Positions 18,121-26,725 of a stretch of DNA of 64,000 nt are shown here, one piece after another. Each line of letters begins with the position of its first letter. Position 1 is the first letter of the stretch. Position numbers and translations under genes: made by a program. The stretch covers positions 1 to 64,000 of the forward strand of contig CASEPS010000002.1 in assembly GCA_949289855.1 (NCBI GenBank), read 5' to 3'. The notes below the pieces were generated by a model that was not told where the DNA came from, did not search any database, and saw only the letters and a list, made by a program, of their open reading frames with translations. Source of the DNA: an uncultured Erysipelotrichaceae bacterium. Lineage in GTDB: Bacteria > Bacillota_I > Bacilli_A > Erysipelotrichales > Erysipelotrichaceae.

Positions 18121-20258
18121 GCCATTCCCTCTCCTTTCAATACCTGTACCACGCTGTGTTTTTCCTGTTTTATAAGTGTCATCGCAAACACCAGAAGATC
18201 AATTGCTATAACAAAAACATATAGCACTGTGCCTGACATATCTGTTCCAATGATCATGCGGATAAAACCAATCAGATAGATAAAGACAAAGAAGAACAAT
18301 TGTCTTGCATAACGGTCTATCCACCTGAACCCAATGAGCTTTTTGACTACGATTTCCTTCTTTTTCACAATTAACAGTAGCCGGATGATATACCAGGAAG
18401 AAAGAATACTGACAAACATAATCACTGCTACAATACCACCCATCAGAATTACACTGCTTCTGAGGTTGTCAAAGTATTCTTTGAACCCTTCTTCATAAGC
18501 ACTGTCAAACACGATCTGGTTATCCTCAAGTCCTGCATTTATAATCGCCTGTTGAATAGCTGCCCTGTTATCTGTAGTATCCGCAATACGGATTGGATTG
18601 TTCACTGCACTTTGGGCAATAAATCCATATTTATCTTCCATGTACCGGTCATGAAGACAAACAAAGACAGGATTTTCTGCATAGAGGTTTCCTGCATCAA
18701 TAGAAGAGCGGTCAGGCAGAAAGATCTGTTCACGATTGTCAGGATAAATAACAATCCGATATGTCCAGTCTTCTGGTTTATCAGCATCAAAGAGATACCA
18801 TAAGCTTCCAACCACACCTTCACTTTGTTCTGCAATGGACTCTGGCACAAGATAGACAAGATCACTACCAGCAAAGTAGGAATGAACATCCTCATCAAAC
18901 CAGGATGTATAGTCTTCCAGATAATTCTCATTGCACTGAATGACTGTCTTTTCCTGTTGTATCGGCTGGTATGGTATACCACTCCACCTTTCATAAAAGG
19001 AAAGATATTCATCATCTACCTGCTGGATGATGCTGAACTCTGCATCTGCAGTAGATTCCAGTTCTTTGAACATCATACCTGTCTGATCAGTGAACTCATC
19101 ACTGCCACTCATATATGCAGAAAACTGGGCATCGGTAAATGTATAATTCGTCATGGTAAGATCTGATTTAACTTCTTCAAATGAAGAAATAGCCTGCATA
19201 TAACTGCCACTGCGGTGAATATTGTCTGAAAGTCCTGGCAACGTAAATAACAAAGCAATGAAGACCGCACATTTCACTACATAACAAATCGCTCCAGCTG
19301 CTTTTCCATGAATATTGCCATGCAGAATATCCGCTATGCGGTTATGCCTGATTACAGTCATACCAGCAGAAGATAGAAGCATTGTCCCAAGGATTACCAT
19401 CAGTTGCATGCCAGCATAAGCAAAGAAGAAAGACAGTGGGAGTTCTGGAAATAACAATTTCAGCATAATCCCAACGAAGAAAGCGAAAGAGAGCTGAACA
19501 AGCAATATTCCAGCATTCAGTTTATGCCATATAGATATGCGGTCCCAGCCAAGAAGACGGTATACACCGATTTCTTTCATGATGATATATGGGTACAATG
19601 CAGAAACCATGACAAAGACCAGTGCTATACCAATAAAACCTGCAATGAGCAATACATATGGAGGTTCTGCAATACTTTTGACATAAGATGGTTTTGTCAT
19701 TTCTTCAACTGGTATGCCAAATACAGAAGACAATTCATTCAGAATTGCTTCTCTGTTTCCGTTGTCAAAAGATAACGTATATACACCATCTGCAGAAAGA
19801 TCTTTTCCTTCACTGTAAGAAGAAAGCGTTTCTACAATAAGATTGGTATTTCCAAATACATTACGTAATGTCCCCTTCTGTTCTTCATCACCTGTATCAT
19901 AAGAAGCAACGTACACATCATCCACATTCCCTGTTGTCCCCTGTATAAGATCCAGGTTCCACATAGAAAGATATGTATCTGTATAAATACCAGCTTTGTA
20001 TGTGATTACCTTGTCTTCTTCTATAACATTTTCATCTGTTCTCACAATGGTAACACCATAAGAATCAGAAATAGCTTCCAACTGTGGCAGCACTTCCTGC
20101 AAAGACAACCCAGTTTCAGAAGGATATATCTTTTCAGACATCGTTGTTTCCTCTATGGAATTATAATAAACCTGCTCATCATAGAGTTGTCTCAATACAG
20201 TAAAAAGACCTGTAAAGCACACCATCACTACACTTAAGCAGGCAAGTATTTTACGCAT
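18117..20258 (-). CDS. Bacteriocin-associated ABC permease (DUF1430-type), copy 1
   Basis: 713 residues from the ATG at 20258, which has an AGGGGG ribosome site 6 bases upstream; an in-frame ATG at 20276 would overlap the HAD gene and lacks a site. Same plan as the permease at 14820: N-terminal helix, about 190 extracellular residues, a membrane block, a second extracellular domain of about 250 residues and three terminal helices with KKLIGFRW just before the final helices. Sits 4 bases downstream of the HAD gene and 4-base overlapped with its ATPase. Probably exports, or extracts from the membrane, a peptide; identity unknown. Confidence 0.8.
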   Translation of the reverse strand: MRKILACLSVVMVCFTGLFTVLRQLYDEQVYYNSIEETTMSEKIYPSETGLSLQEVLPQLEAISDSYGVTIVRTDENVIEEDKVITYKAGIYTDTYLSMWNLDLIQGTTGNVDDVYVASYDTGDEEQKGTLRNVFGNTNLIVETLSSYSEGKDLSADGVYTLSFDNGNREAILNELSSVFGIPVEEMTKPSYVKSIAEPPYVLLIAGFIGIALVFVMVSALYPYIIMKEIGVYRLLGWDRISIWHKLNAGILLVQLSFAFFVGIMLKLLFPELPLSFFFAYAGMQLMVILGTMLLSSAGMTVIRHNRIADILHGNIHGKAAGAICYVVKCAVFIALLFTLPGLSDNIHRSGSYMQAISSFEEVKSDLTMTNYTFTDAQFSAYMSGSDEFTDQTGMMFKELESTADAEFSIIQQVDDEYLSFYERWSGIPYQPIQQEKTVIQCNENYLEDYTSWFDEDVHSYFAGSDLVYLVPESIAEQSEGVVGSLWYLFDADKPEDWTYRIVIYPDNREQIFLPDRSSIDAGNLYAENPVFVCLHDRYMEDKYGFIAQSAVNNPIRIADTTDNRAAIQQAIINAGLEDNQIVFDSAYEEGFKEYFDNLRSSVILMGGIVAVIMFVSILSSWYIIRLLLIVKKKEIVVKKLIGFRWIDRYARQLFFFVFIYLIGFIRMIIGTDMSGTVLYVFVIAIDLLVFAMTLIKQEKHSVVQVLKGEGMA

Positions 20259-20262
20259 AGGA

Positions 20263-20952
20263 TTATCCCCCTTCATATTTTAAAGATAATGGATAAATGG
20301 CATTGCCACCTGTTTCCTTTTTCAAGACATCCAATGCATCCAAAAGTGTTGTACAGATTGCATGTGCCTTTTCTTTCATCTCATCATCTGGTTCCTGGGT
20401 ATCTGGAACCATGATCGGCTTACCACCTGCCGCATATGCTGCACGAATGCCATTGTAAGCATCTTCAAAGATGTAACATTCTTCTGCTGGTAAACCAATT
20501 TTCTCAGCCGCATGAAGGAAAAGATCTGGTGCAGGTTTACCATGTTTTACTTCTGTTCCACTGCAACATACATCAATATATTGCAAAGTGTCAGTCATTC
20601 TGAGATTTCTTTCAATCAATGGTCGCGGGGAACTGGAAGCTACTGCTATACGGAAGTTATTTTCCTTAAGCCACTTGAGAATTTCATGTATACCTGGTTT
20701 TTCTGGAACTTCTTTTTCAAGGTCTGCATGTACACGTTCAGTACAATCCTTTGCAATAGGACCTCCATCTTCTACATGGTAGTACTTTTCAATCACCTGA
20801 TTCATCAGTTTTCCATTTGTACCACAAATATCTTTACCAAACTGTGGATCAAGTACTACACCCATTTCATCCGCAATAGCATGCCAGTTCTTCTGCCAGA
20901 GACGTTCTGTATCAAACATCAGACCGTCCATATCAAAAATTGCACCTTTCAT
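20263..20952 (-). CDS. HAD superfamily IA hydrolase (beta-phosphoglucomutase-like)
   Basis: 229 residues. HAD motifs are clear: motif I DMDG with nucleophile Asp7 and Asp9, motif II Ser in ASSS, motif III Lys in KHGKPAP, motif IV GluAsp in IFEDAYNGI. The helical cap after motif I is class C1. Such enzymes are sugar-phosphate phosphatases or mutases; substrate cannot be told. ATG preceded by GAGAGGTG. An extended -10 (TGC-TATAAT) lies at 20974-20982. The ABC permease begins 4 bases after its stop, so the phosphatase is the first gene of that transcript, an odd partner for a bacteriocin-type transporter. Confidence 0.88.
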   Translation of the reverse strand: MKGAIFDMDGLMFDTERLWQKNWHAIADEMGVVLDPQFGKDICGTNGKLMNQVIEKYYHVEDGGPIAKDCTERVHADLEKEVPEKPGIHEILKWLKENNFRIAVASSSPRPLIERNLRMTDTLQYIDVCCSGTEVKHGKPAPDLFLHAAEKIGLPAEECYIFEDAYNGIRAAYAAGGKPIMVPDTQEPDDEMKEKAHAICTTLLDALDVLKKETGGNAIYPLSLKYEGG

Positions 20953-20973
20953 AGTTCACCTCTCATTTTCATC

Positions 20974-20982
20974 ATTATAGCA
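20974..20982 (-). promoter_or_regulatory. Extended -10 promoter of the HAD-ABC operon
   Basis: Minus strand TGC-TATAAT with only a weak ACTTGA 16 bases upstream; the TGn extension makes up for it. Confidence 0.6.
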
Positions 20983-21002
20983 GTTCATTCTGATTTCAAG
21001 TA

Positions 21003-21040
21003 CAACAAAAAGCTCCATGCGCTCTAAATCGCACAGAGCT
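21003..21040 (-). terminator. Terminator after the two tiny membrane-peptide genes
   Basis: Minus strand AGCTC-TGTGCG ... CGCATG-GAGCT stem (21040-21011) followed by TTTTTGTT. Confidence 0.82.
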
Positions 21041-21047
21041 ATTGAAA

Positions 21048-21194
21048 CTATTCTGGTCTAAAAATAGTTTCAAGAAAATTCACAATTGGATCTGGAAATC
21101 CCAGTGAGTAATATACACTGTGAATTATTATTCCAAGCATCACACATAGAATCGAAATACTGTCTTTTTCGATACCATAAATCATCTCCATCAT
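21048..21194 (-). CDS. 48-residue single-pass membrane peptide, paralogue A
   Basis: From tandem ATGs at 21194: a short charged start, one hydrophobic helix (about residues 13-29), then a C-terminal tail VYYSLGFPDPIVNFLETIF. The ribosome site is weak (TAGGAAA). The tail matches paralogue B (VYFLGYHPVAELLKMI): pattern Y-x-LG-[FY]-x-P-[IV]-x-x-[FL]-L-[EK]-x-I. Followed by a strong terminator, which supports a real gene. Lies 54 bases after paralogue B. Function unknown; it sits at the edge of the bacteriocin-type ABC region. Confidence 0.6.
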   Translation of the reverse strand: MMEMIYGIEKDSISILCVMLGIIIHSVYYSLGFPDPIVNFLETIFRPE

Positions 21195-21248
21195 GGTTTT
21201 CCTATGAATTGATTTCACTTTCAAAACCAAGACAGTTTTGAAAATTCA

Positions 21249-21392
21249 TTAACCAGATATCATCTTCAACAATTCAGCAACTGGATGATAACCAAGGAAA
21301 TATACCGTAATTTCACCCAGGATAATCCCAGCAATGATACCGATTACTATCAGTATTATATACAACCTTCTCGTCTTTCTCCTCTCATCCAT
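21249..21392 (-). CDS. 47-residue single-pass membrane peptide, paralogue B
   Basis: ATG at 21392 with GGGAGGAA 6 bases upstream. MDERRKTRR basic start (inside-positive), a 22-residue hydrophobic helix, then the tail VYFLGYHPVAELLKMISG that resembles paralogue A downstream. The positive N-terminus predicts the tail outside the cell. First of a two-gene unit. No family recognised; could be a small membrane toxin, a transporter accessory peptide or an antimicrobial peptide. Confidence 0.65.
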   Translation of the reverse strand: MDERRKTRRLYIILIVIGIIAGIILGEITVYFLGYHPVAELLKMISG

Positions 21393-21799
21393 GGTTTTTT
21401 CCTCCCACACTTCAGGCATAATACACCGCAAGCTGCTATACATCCTTCATTAACGCAGCAACTACCAGAGGACCACTATTCCGGTTTCTATAATGAATAC
21501 ACAATGAATTATCCGGCTTTCAGCAATCTGTTCTGTGCATGTATATTCCCATATACATCTACACAATGCCAAAAGCTATTGATTGATCGCCGTTTTTCAC
21601 TCTTCCAAAATGTACAGGTTTCATCATTTCATCCTCCATTTATAGTATTTTCCATTTCCTGATAATATTCAATATTATGATCTACCACGCGGTATAATCG
21701 GTCAAAATAATGGGAAAACCGGTCAACAGGAATTGCCTTGTCGTGATGGGAATACACGTCTAATCATCTCTGATCATCAAAATGTGTTACGCTTTATGC
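21393..21799. other. Intergenic stretch with one weak short ORF
   Basis: 407 bases without a convincing gene. On the minus strand a GGAGGATG ribosome site precedes ATG-ATG at 21634-21629 and a 22-codon frame reading MMKPVHFGRVKNGDQ; one base of slippage later the frame would continue as WHCVDVYGNIHAQNR for another 20 or so codons, so a decayed small gene is possible. Nothing else is recognisable. The last 100 bases carry the promoter of the metallophosphoesterase gene. Confidence 0.35.
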
Positions 21800-22861
21800 A
21801 TGGAAAAGACAATACTGGTTGTGACTGACATACATTATATTTCTTCTTCTATGCATCATTTCAACGATGCGTTTCTTTCACAAATGGCAAAAGAAGATGG
21901 CAAAATGACCATCCTCTCTAATGAAATCATGACTTCTCTAGTTCATTATGTCATTGAAAGAAATCCAGATGCTTTTGTGGTGACTGGTGATCTTTCATGG
22001 AATGGGGATATTGTTTCCCATGATGAAATCAGAAACAATCTATTGCTGATTCAAAATGCAGGAATACCAGTTTATGTCATACCAGGAAATCATGATATTG
22101 GCAAAGAGAGAAAGAAGTACTATGCACCTTTCTGTTCTGTTTTACCAGAATGTGCCGACAAAAATGACTTTGAAAGAATCTGTGCTCCATTCCTTATCCA
22201 GGATGATACTGCCTCCATTTCATATGTGAAAGAATTCGATGATTTACGTTTGTTATTTCTTGATGTAAATGGAACAGATCATCCAGGCATTGTGGATGAA
22301 AACACACTTTTATGGCTGGACAAAAGACTTTCTCAAAGCAATACGCCATGTATTGCTTTCAGCCACCAGAACTTCCTTGTCCTGCATCCAATGTTTGCCG
22401 GAAGAAGGATAACCAACGGAGAGAATTTGTTGAAGCTTTTGTATAAACATCATGTTCAAATTGGTTTCAGCGGTCACAGTCACTTGCAGAGAATTGCCAG
22501 GAATACAGATTTTACTGACATCTGTACAGCATGTCTTTCTGCTTATGAACACCATATTGGTGTTATACATGTCAAAGATACTGATATGGAATACCGTACA
22601 GAGTCATTACCTGTTTATATTCCTGCTGATGCAACAAGAAAAACCGGTATTGCCTGTAGTGAAGATGAAAAGCAATACTTTCTTTCTGCCATGGAAAGAA
22701 TCATGCGATTAACGGGAAAAAGTTCATTAGTTGAAGATGCCATCATTTCCTTCTATGCCGGTCATCCTTCTGTTATTTTCAATGCAGATCAGAAATTGTC
22801 TGGTCTATTGCAAAGCTTTGCTATAGAGAATGACATGAATCATATGAAAGTGCACATATAA
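21800..22861 (+). CDS. Calcineurin-like metallophosphoesterase
   Basis: 353 residues from the ATG at 21800 (MEKTILVVTDIHY). All five metal motifs are present: DIH (Asp10, His12), GDLSWNG, GNHD, the SHQN histidine and GHSH. No signal peptide, so cytoplasmic. Resembles the broad family of two-metal phosphodiesterases or phosphatases; substrate unknown. There is no Shine-Dalgarno; a TG-T-TACGCT sequence with TAnnnT form ends 6 bases before the ATG, so this may be a leaderless message, though less clearly than other cases in the window. Convergent with the Ca2+-ATPase gene. Confidence 0.85.
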   Translation: MEKTILVVTDIHYISSSMHHFNDAFLSQMAKEDGKMTILSNEIMTSLVHYVIERNPDAFVVTGDLSWNGDIVSHDEIRNNLLLIQNAGIPVYVIPGNHDIGKERKKYYAPFCSVLPECADKNDFERICAPFLIQDDTASISYVKEFDDLRLLFLDVNGTDHPGIVDENTLLWLDKRLSQSNTPCIAFSHQNFLVLHPMFAGRRITNGENLLKLLYKHHVQIGFSGHSHLQRIARNTDFTDICTACLSAYEHHIGVIHVKDTDMEYRTESLPVYIPADATRKTGIACSEDEKQYFLSAMERIMRLTGKSSLVEDAIISFYAGHPSVIFNADQKLSGLLQSFAIENDMNHMKVHI

Positions 22862-22892
22862 ACAAAATCCCGTTGGACATTTCCAACGGGAT
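22860..22892 (-). terminator. Terminator of the Ca2+-ATPase gene
   Basis: 11-bp perfect stem ATCCCGTTGGA / TCCAACGGGAT; on the minus strand it runs into TTTTGTTT. May also slow plus-strand transcripts of the phosphoesterase. Confidence 0.82.
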
Positions 22893-22901
22893 TGCTTGTG
22901 A

Positions 22902-25547
22902 TTAAGCCTTGTTTTTAGCAAGCTTTCTCTGTACTGCCTTGACGATTTCAACAATCGGAAGAACAAGAACTGCAAGTGCTAAAGCAAGCAGATATTCAAA
23001 CAGACTTACCGGTGTAAAACCGAACAGGTTGGCAATGAATGGAACTTCAAGGACAACTGTTGTCAGAACAAGGCTGCCGAGCATTGCTGCCCAGAGAACT
23101 TTGTTATGGCTGCCAAGCTTGAAGACACTCTTACGCTGGCTGCGCATGTTGAAGCTGTGGACAATTTCACACATACTCATCGTGAGGAACGCCATTGTCA
23201 TACCATCATCAGAGATGCCTCTAGGCATTTCAAAGTAACCTACTTCAATGCAATGACCGAGGATGTAACTGATAATTGTAATCACCGTAATCAGAATACC
23301 CTGGTAAGCAACGTCAACACCAAGACCACCAGCGAATATGCCATCTGTGCTCTTACGAGGAGGACGGTTCATAACATCTGGTTCAGCTTCTTCTACACCA
23401 AGTGCAAGAGCTGGGAAGCAGTCTGTAATCAGGTTAATGAACAACAGATGTACCGGCTGAAGGAGTGTGAATCCCATGAGGGTCGCACAGAATACACCGA
23501 GTACTTCACTCATATTGGAAGCAAGCAGGAACTGAATAGCCTTACGAATGTTATCGTAAATTCTTCTTCCTTCACCTACCGCATTGACAATTGTTGCGAA
23601 GTTATCGTCCGCAAGAACCATGTCAGCAACATTCTTTGTAACGTCAGTACCGGTAATACCCATACCGACACCGATATCAGCAGCTTTGATAGATGGCGCG
23701 TCGTTGACACCATCACCTGTCATAGCTGTTACACAGCCAACCTTCTTCCATGCTGTGACAATGCGGACCTTGTGTTCCGGCTGTACACGTGCATAGACAC
23801 CATAGTTACGGATATTGGCTGTGAGTTCTTCATCACTCATTTCATTGAGATCTGCACCAGTGATTGCTTCACTTGCATCATGAATAATGCCAAGTTCCTT
23901 TGCGATGGCAACAGCTGTATCCTTGTGGTCACCAGTAATCATAACCGGACGGATACCAGCATTGCGGCATTCCACAATGGCCTCTTTAACTTCTGGTCTG
24001 ACCGGGTCAATCATACCAGTGAGACCAATGAAACAAAGATCCTTTTCCAGGAATGCAGGTTCATTGCTTTCCGGCTTGTCACTCCAGTTGCGATAGGAAG
24101 CCGCAAGCACACGCAGAGCTCTGTCCGCAAGTGACTTGTTGGCAGAAAGAATTTCTTCTTCCTTTTCCTTTGTCATCGGCATGACTTTGCCGTTTTCCCA
24201 ATATGTTGTACAACGGCGCAGGATTTCATCCGGTGCACCCTTTGTATACTGAACATAACCATCTGCTGTCTTATGGACAGTGGACATCATCTTACGGGAT
24301 GAATCAAATGGTGCTTCATCCACACGTGGTGTCTTTGCCTCAAGATCACCCTTTGGAAGAGAAAGAGAAGCCGCATAAGCAACAAGGGCTGCTTCTGTTG
24401 GTTCACCCTCTGCTTCACCCTTATCATTGAGATGAGCGTCAGAGCAAAGTGACATTGCTGTAGCAAGCAGTTTTTCATCATCGCCGAAGTGATCCACAAC
24501 AGTCATCTTGTTCTGTGTCAGCGTACCAGTCTTATCCGAACAGATAACCTGTGCACAACCAAGTGTTTCTACGGCTGTCAGCTTACGGATAACCGCATTA
24601 CGCTTGGACATGTTGGTAACACCGATGGAAAGAACAACAGTAACAACCGTTGCAAGACCTTCCGGAATAGCAGCAACCGCAAGGGAAACAGCAACCATGA
24701 ATGTCGAAAGAATGGTATCGATATCAAATCTGCCTGCAGAAATCAGGTTGAAGACAAAGATGAATACACAGATACCAAGGACAAGCTTGGAGAGTGTTCT
24801 GCCAAGCTGATCAAGTTTCTTCTGAAGTGGTGTCTGCTCTTCAGCAGTATTTGCCAATGCGTTGGCAATCTTACCCATTTCAGTCTTCATACCTGTACGG
24901 GTAATGAGTGCCTTACCACGACCATAAACAACTGTAGAACCCATGTAACACATGTTCTTACGGTCACCAAGAGGTACATCTTTGTCATTACCAAAGCCAA
25001 GGGCTTCGATAATCTTATGTACCGGAACACTTTCACCAGTCAGTGCTGCTTCTTCAATCTGCAGACTTGCACTTTCCAGAAGTCTTCCATCCGCCGGTAC
25101 TGCATCACCTGCTTCAAGAACAACAACATCACCAGGTACAAGTTCATCAGAATGCAGAAGAACCTGCTTGCCATCACGCAATACCTTACTTGTAGCAGCA
25201 GTCATTGTCTGCAATGCTTCAATCGCAGCTTCTGCCTTGCTTTCCTGGTAAACACCAAGAATCGCATTGAGCAATACGACGATAATAATAATGAACACTT
25301 CCGCAAAGCCTTCACCTGACAAATAGTTGGTCACTGCAGAAACTGCAGCCGCAACCATCAGAATAATCAGCATCGGGTCCTTCAGCTGCTCAATAAATCT
25401 TTGTAACAGTGTTGGTTTAGGAGCTTCCTTCAGGCGGTTAGGACCATATTCCGCAAGACGCTTTTTCGCTTCTTCAGAACTGAGGCCTTCAGGAGAGCTG
25501 TTTGTCTCTTTCAGGTTTTCCTGAACAGACAGCTTATATTCTTCCAT
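22902..25547 (-). CDS. P-type ATPase, type IIA (SERCA-like) calcium pump
   Basis: Pumps Ca2+ out of the cytoplasm. 881 residues from the ATG at 25547 (GGAGGA ribosome site; an in-frame TTG 6 bases earlier is not needed). Landmarks: actuator TGES, M4 motif AAIPEGL, phosphorylation DKTGTLT near residue 335, nucleotide domain KGAPDEIL, hinge MTGDGVNDAPSIKAADIGV, and M6 NLITDCFPALALG with the Asn, Thr and Asp that bind calcium. The N-terminal cation-ATPase domain and C-terminal membrane domain are complete. TATAAT at 25568-25573 is a likely -10. Single-gene unit. Confidence 0.92.
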   Translation of the reverse strand: MEEYKLSVQENLKETNSSPEGLSSEEAKKRLAEYGPNRLKEAPKPTLLQRFIEQLKDPMLIILMVAAAVSAVTNYLSGEGFAEVFIIIIVVLLNAILGVYQESKAEAAIEALQTMTAATSKVLRDGKQVLLHSDELVPGDVVVLEAGDAVPADGRLLESASLQIEEAALTGESVPVHKIIEALGFGNDKDVPLGDRKNMCYMGSTVVYGRGKALITRTGMKTEMGKIANALANTAEEQTPLQKKLDQLGRTLSKLVLGICVFIFVFNLISAGRFDIDTILSTFMVAVSLAVAAIPEGLATVVTVVLSIGVTNMSKRNAVIRKLTAVETLGCAQVICSDKTGTLTQNKMTVVDHFGDDEKLLATAMSLCSDAHLNDKGEAEGEPTEAALVAYAASLSLPKGDLEAKTPRVDEAPFDSSRKMMSTVHKTADGYVQYTKGAPDEILRRCTTYWENGKVMPMTKEKEEEILSANKSLADRALRVLAASYRNWSDKPESNEPAFLEKDLCFIGLTGMIDPVRPEVKEAIVECRNAGIRPVMITGDHKDTAVAIAKELGIIHDASEAITGADLNEMSDEELTANIRNYGVYARVQPEHKVRIVTAWKKVGCVTAMTGDGVNDAPSIKAADIGVGMGITGTDVTKNVADMVLADDNFATIVNAVGEGRRIYDNIRKAIQFLLASNMSEVLGVFCATLMGFTLLQPVHLLFINLITDCFPALALGVEEAEPDVMNRPPRKSTDGIFAGGLGVDVAYQGILITVITIISYILGHCIEVGYFEMPRGISDDGMTMAFLTMSMCEIVHSFNMRSQRKSVFKLGSHNKVLWAAMLGSLVLTTVVLEVPFIANLFGFTPVSLFEYLLALALAVLVLPIVEIVKAVQRKLAKNKA

Positions 25548-25647
25548 ATTCAATTCCTCCGCGAAAAATTATACCCGAAAACCGGAAATTTCTGCGCATG
25601 ATGTGTAATACACTTATGCCCTTTTGTATTCTATTTCTTCCCACAAA

Positions 25648-25671
25648 GAAAAAGGATCGCTTTCACGACCC
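25648..25671 (-). terminator. Terminator of the hsp20 operon
   Basis: Minus strand GGGTCG-TGAAAG-CGATCC followed by TTTTTC, just past the second hsp20 gene. Confidence 0.8.
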
Positions 25672-25682
25672 TCGAGACACCA

Positions 25683-26099
25683 TTATTCAATGGCAATGTA
25701 ATGTCTTTCTTCCAGTTCTTTCTTTTCTTCCTTCTTTGGAAGTTCCAGTGTCAGCTTGCCATTTGTATAGCTGGCATGGATATCAGACTCTTTCACATCA
25801 TCACCAACATAGAAAGTTCTCTGATAGGAACCACTGTACCGCTCTCTGCGGATAATGCGTCCATCTTTGTCCTTTGTGTCATTGTTGTCATGATGCTCTG
25901 CAGAAACAGTCAGATTACCATCTTTCAGGGAAATCCGGATATCTTCCTTATTGAAACCAGGAAGATCTGTTTCCATGACATAACTGCCATCCTTTTCGGT
26001 GACATCTGTTCTCATCACCGGCTCCATTCCAAACATCGGAGTATCGAAGACATCATCGAACAGATCGAATTCATCTCTCACACTTGGCATAAATAACAT
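25683..26099 (-). CDS. Small heat-shock protein (Hsp20 / alpha-crystallin), second gene
   Basis: ATP-independent holdase that binds unfolding proteins in oligomers. 138 residues from the ATG at 26099, chosen because AAGGAG lies 9 bases upstream and a longer start would sit on it. N-terminal arm (about 1-30), alpha-crystallin domain with METDLPGFNKEDIRISLKDG and GxLTLELPK near the end, and a short acidic C-terminal extension. Second in a two-gene unit with the paralogue at 26148 (48-base gap). Controlled with it by the CIRCE promoter. Confidence 0.92.
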   Translation of the reverse strand: MLFMPSVRDEFDLFDDVFDTPMFGMEPVMRTDVTEKDGSYVMETDLPGFNKEDIRISLKDGNLTVSAEHHDNNDTKDKDGRIIRRERYSGSYQRTFYVGDDVKESDIHASYTNGKLTLELPKKEEKKELEERHYIAIE

Positions 26100-26147
26100 T
26101 TTTACCATCTCCTTTTCTTTGTTATGGATATTTGTGTCAAATTCAGA

Positions 26148-26555
26148 TTACTGGATATCGATAAACTTCTTTGTCTCTGCTTCCTTCTTTTCAGGTGTAG
26201 GAATCGTGAGTGTCAATACACCATCATTGTAGGAAGCACGTACATCTGTATCTTTGATCGCATCGCCAACATAGAATGTTCTGCTTGTTGAACCATAATA
26301 TCTTTCCTGTCTCAGAACATCACCCTTGGCATCCTTTTCCTCTGCTGTTTCATGATGTTCTGCAGAAATTGTCAGATTGCCATTATAGAGGGAAATCTTA
26401 ATATCTTCCTTCTTATAACCTGGAAGTTCAACGTCCAGCATATAGCTGCCATCCTTCTTACGGATATCAGTCCTCATCAGACCATTTCTGTTAAACCCAT
26501 TAAATGTGTCATCAAAGATTTCATCAAACCAATTTCTTTTTTCTGGATATCTCAT
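26148..26555 (-). CDS. Small heat-shock protein (Hsp20 / alpha-crystallin), first gene
   Basis: 135 residues. Alpha-crystallin domain with LDVELPGYKKEDIKISLYNG, the RTFYVGD strand shared with its neighbour, and GVLTLTIP before the C-terminal tail. About half the residues match the downstream paralogue, so the pair is a tandem duplication; two sequence-diverged sHsps can form mixed oligomers, which is a possibility here. AAGG ribosome site. Directly downstream of a sigma-A promoter covered by a CIRCE operator, so expression should rise on heat shock through HrcA. Confidence 0.93.
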   Translation of the reverse strand: MRYPEKRNWFDEIFDDTFNGFNRNGLMRTDIRKKDGSYMLDVELPGYKKEDIKISLYNGNLTISAEHHETAEEKDAKGDVLRQERYYGSTSRTFYVGDAIKDTDVRASYNDGVLTLTIPTPEKKEAETKKFIDIQ

Positions 26556-26597
26556 TTTATATACCTTCTTTCTAAGGACTTTCTCCTTACACCCATA

Positions 26598-26625
26598 ATA
26601 ATAATCACTTCTTTAGCACTGTCAA
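26598..26625 (-). promoter_or_regulatory. hsp20 promoter
   Basis: Minus strand TTGACA (26625-26620), 16-base spacer, TATTAT (26603-26598). The -35 box lies inside the CIRCE operator. Confidence 0.8.
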
Positions 26626-26639
26626 CATAAGTCTGCTAA
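26613..26639. promoter_or_regulatory. CIRCE operator (HrcA site) over the hsp20 promoter
   Basis: TTAGCACTG, exactly 9 bases, GTCTGCTAA; consensus is TTAGCACTC-N9-GAGTGCTAA, so 8 of 9 and 7 of 9 positions match with correct spacing. It covers the -35 box, as expected for repression by HrcA. Confidence 0.85.
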
Positions 26640-26675
26640 ATTCTATCAAGTTTCACCTGTTGTTCACATAACAAA

Positions 26676-26717
26676 ATATGACTTTATCATGCATATTCCC
26701 GCATAATAAAGCCATAT
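26676..26717 (-). terminator. Probable tdk terminator
   Basis: 17-base inverted repeat with two mismatches (ATATGGCTTTATTATGC / GCATGATAAAGTCATAT on the minus strand) and TTTTGTT after it. Confidence 0.65.
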
Positions 26718-26725
26718 TTCAACAT

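Noticed and set aside
13760-21443. Lactococcin-972-type structural gene
   Set aside because: No signal peptide followed by the Gly/His/Trp-rich lactococcin 972 pattern in any frame I read.
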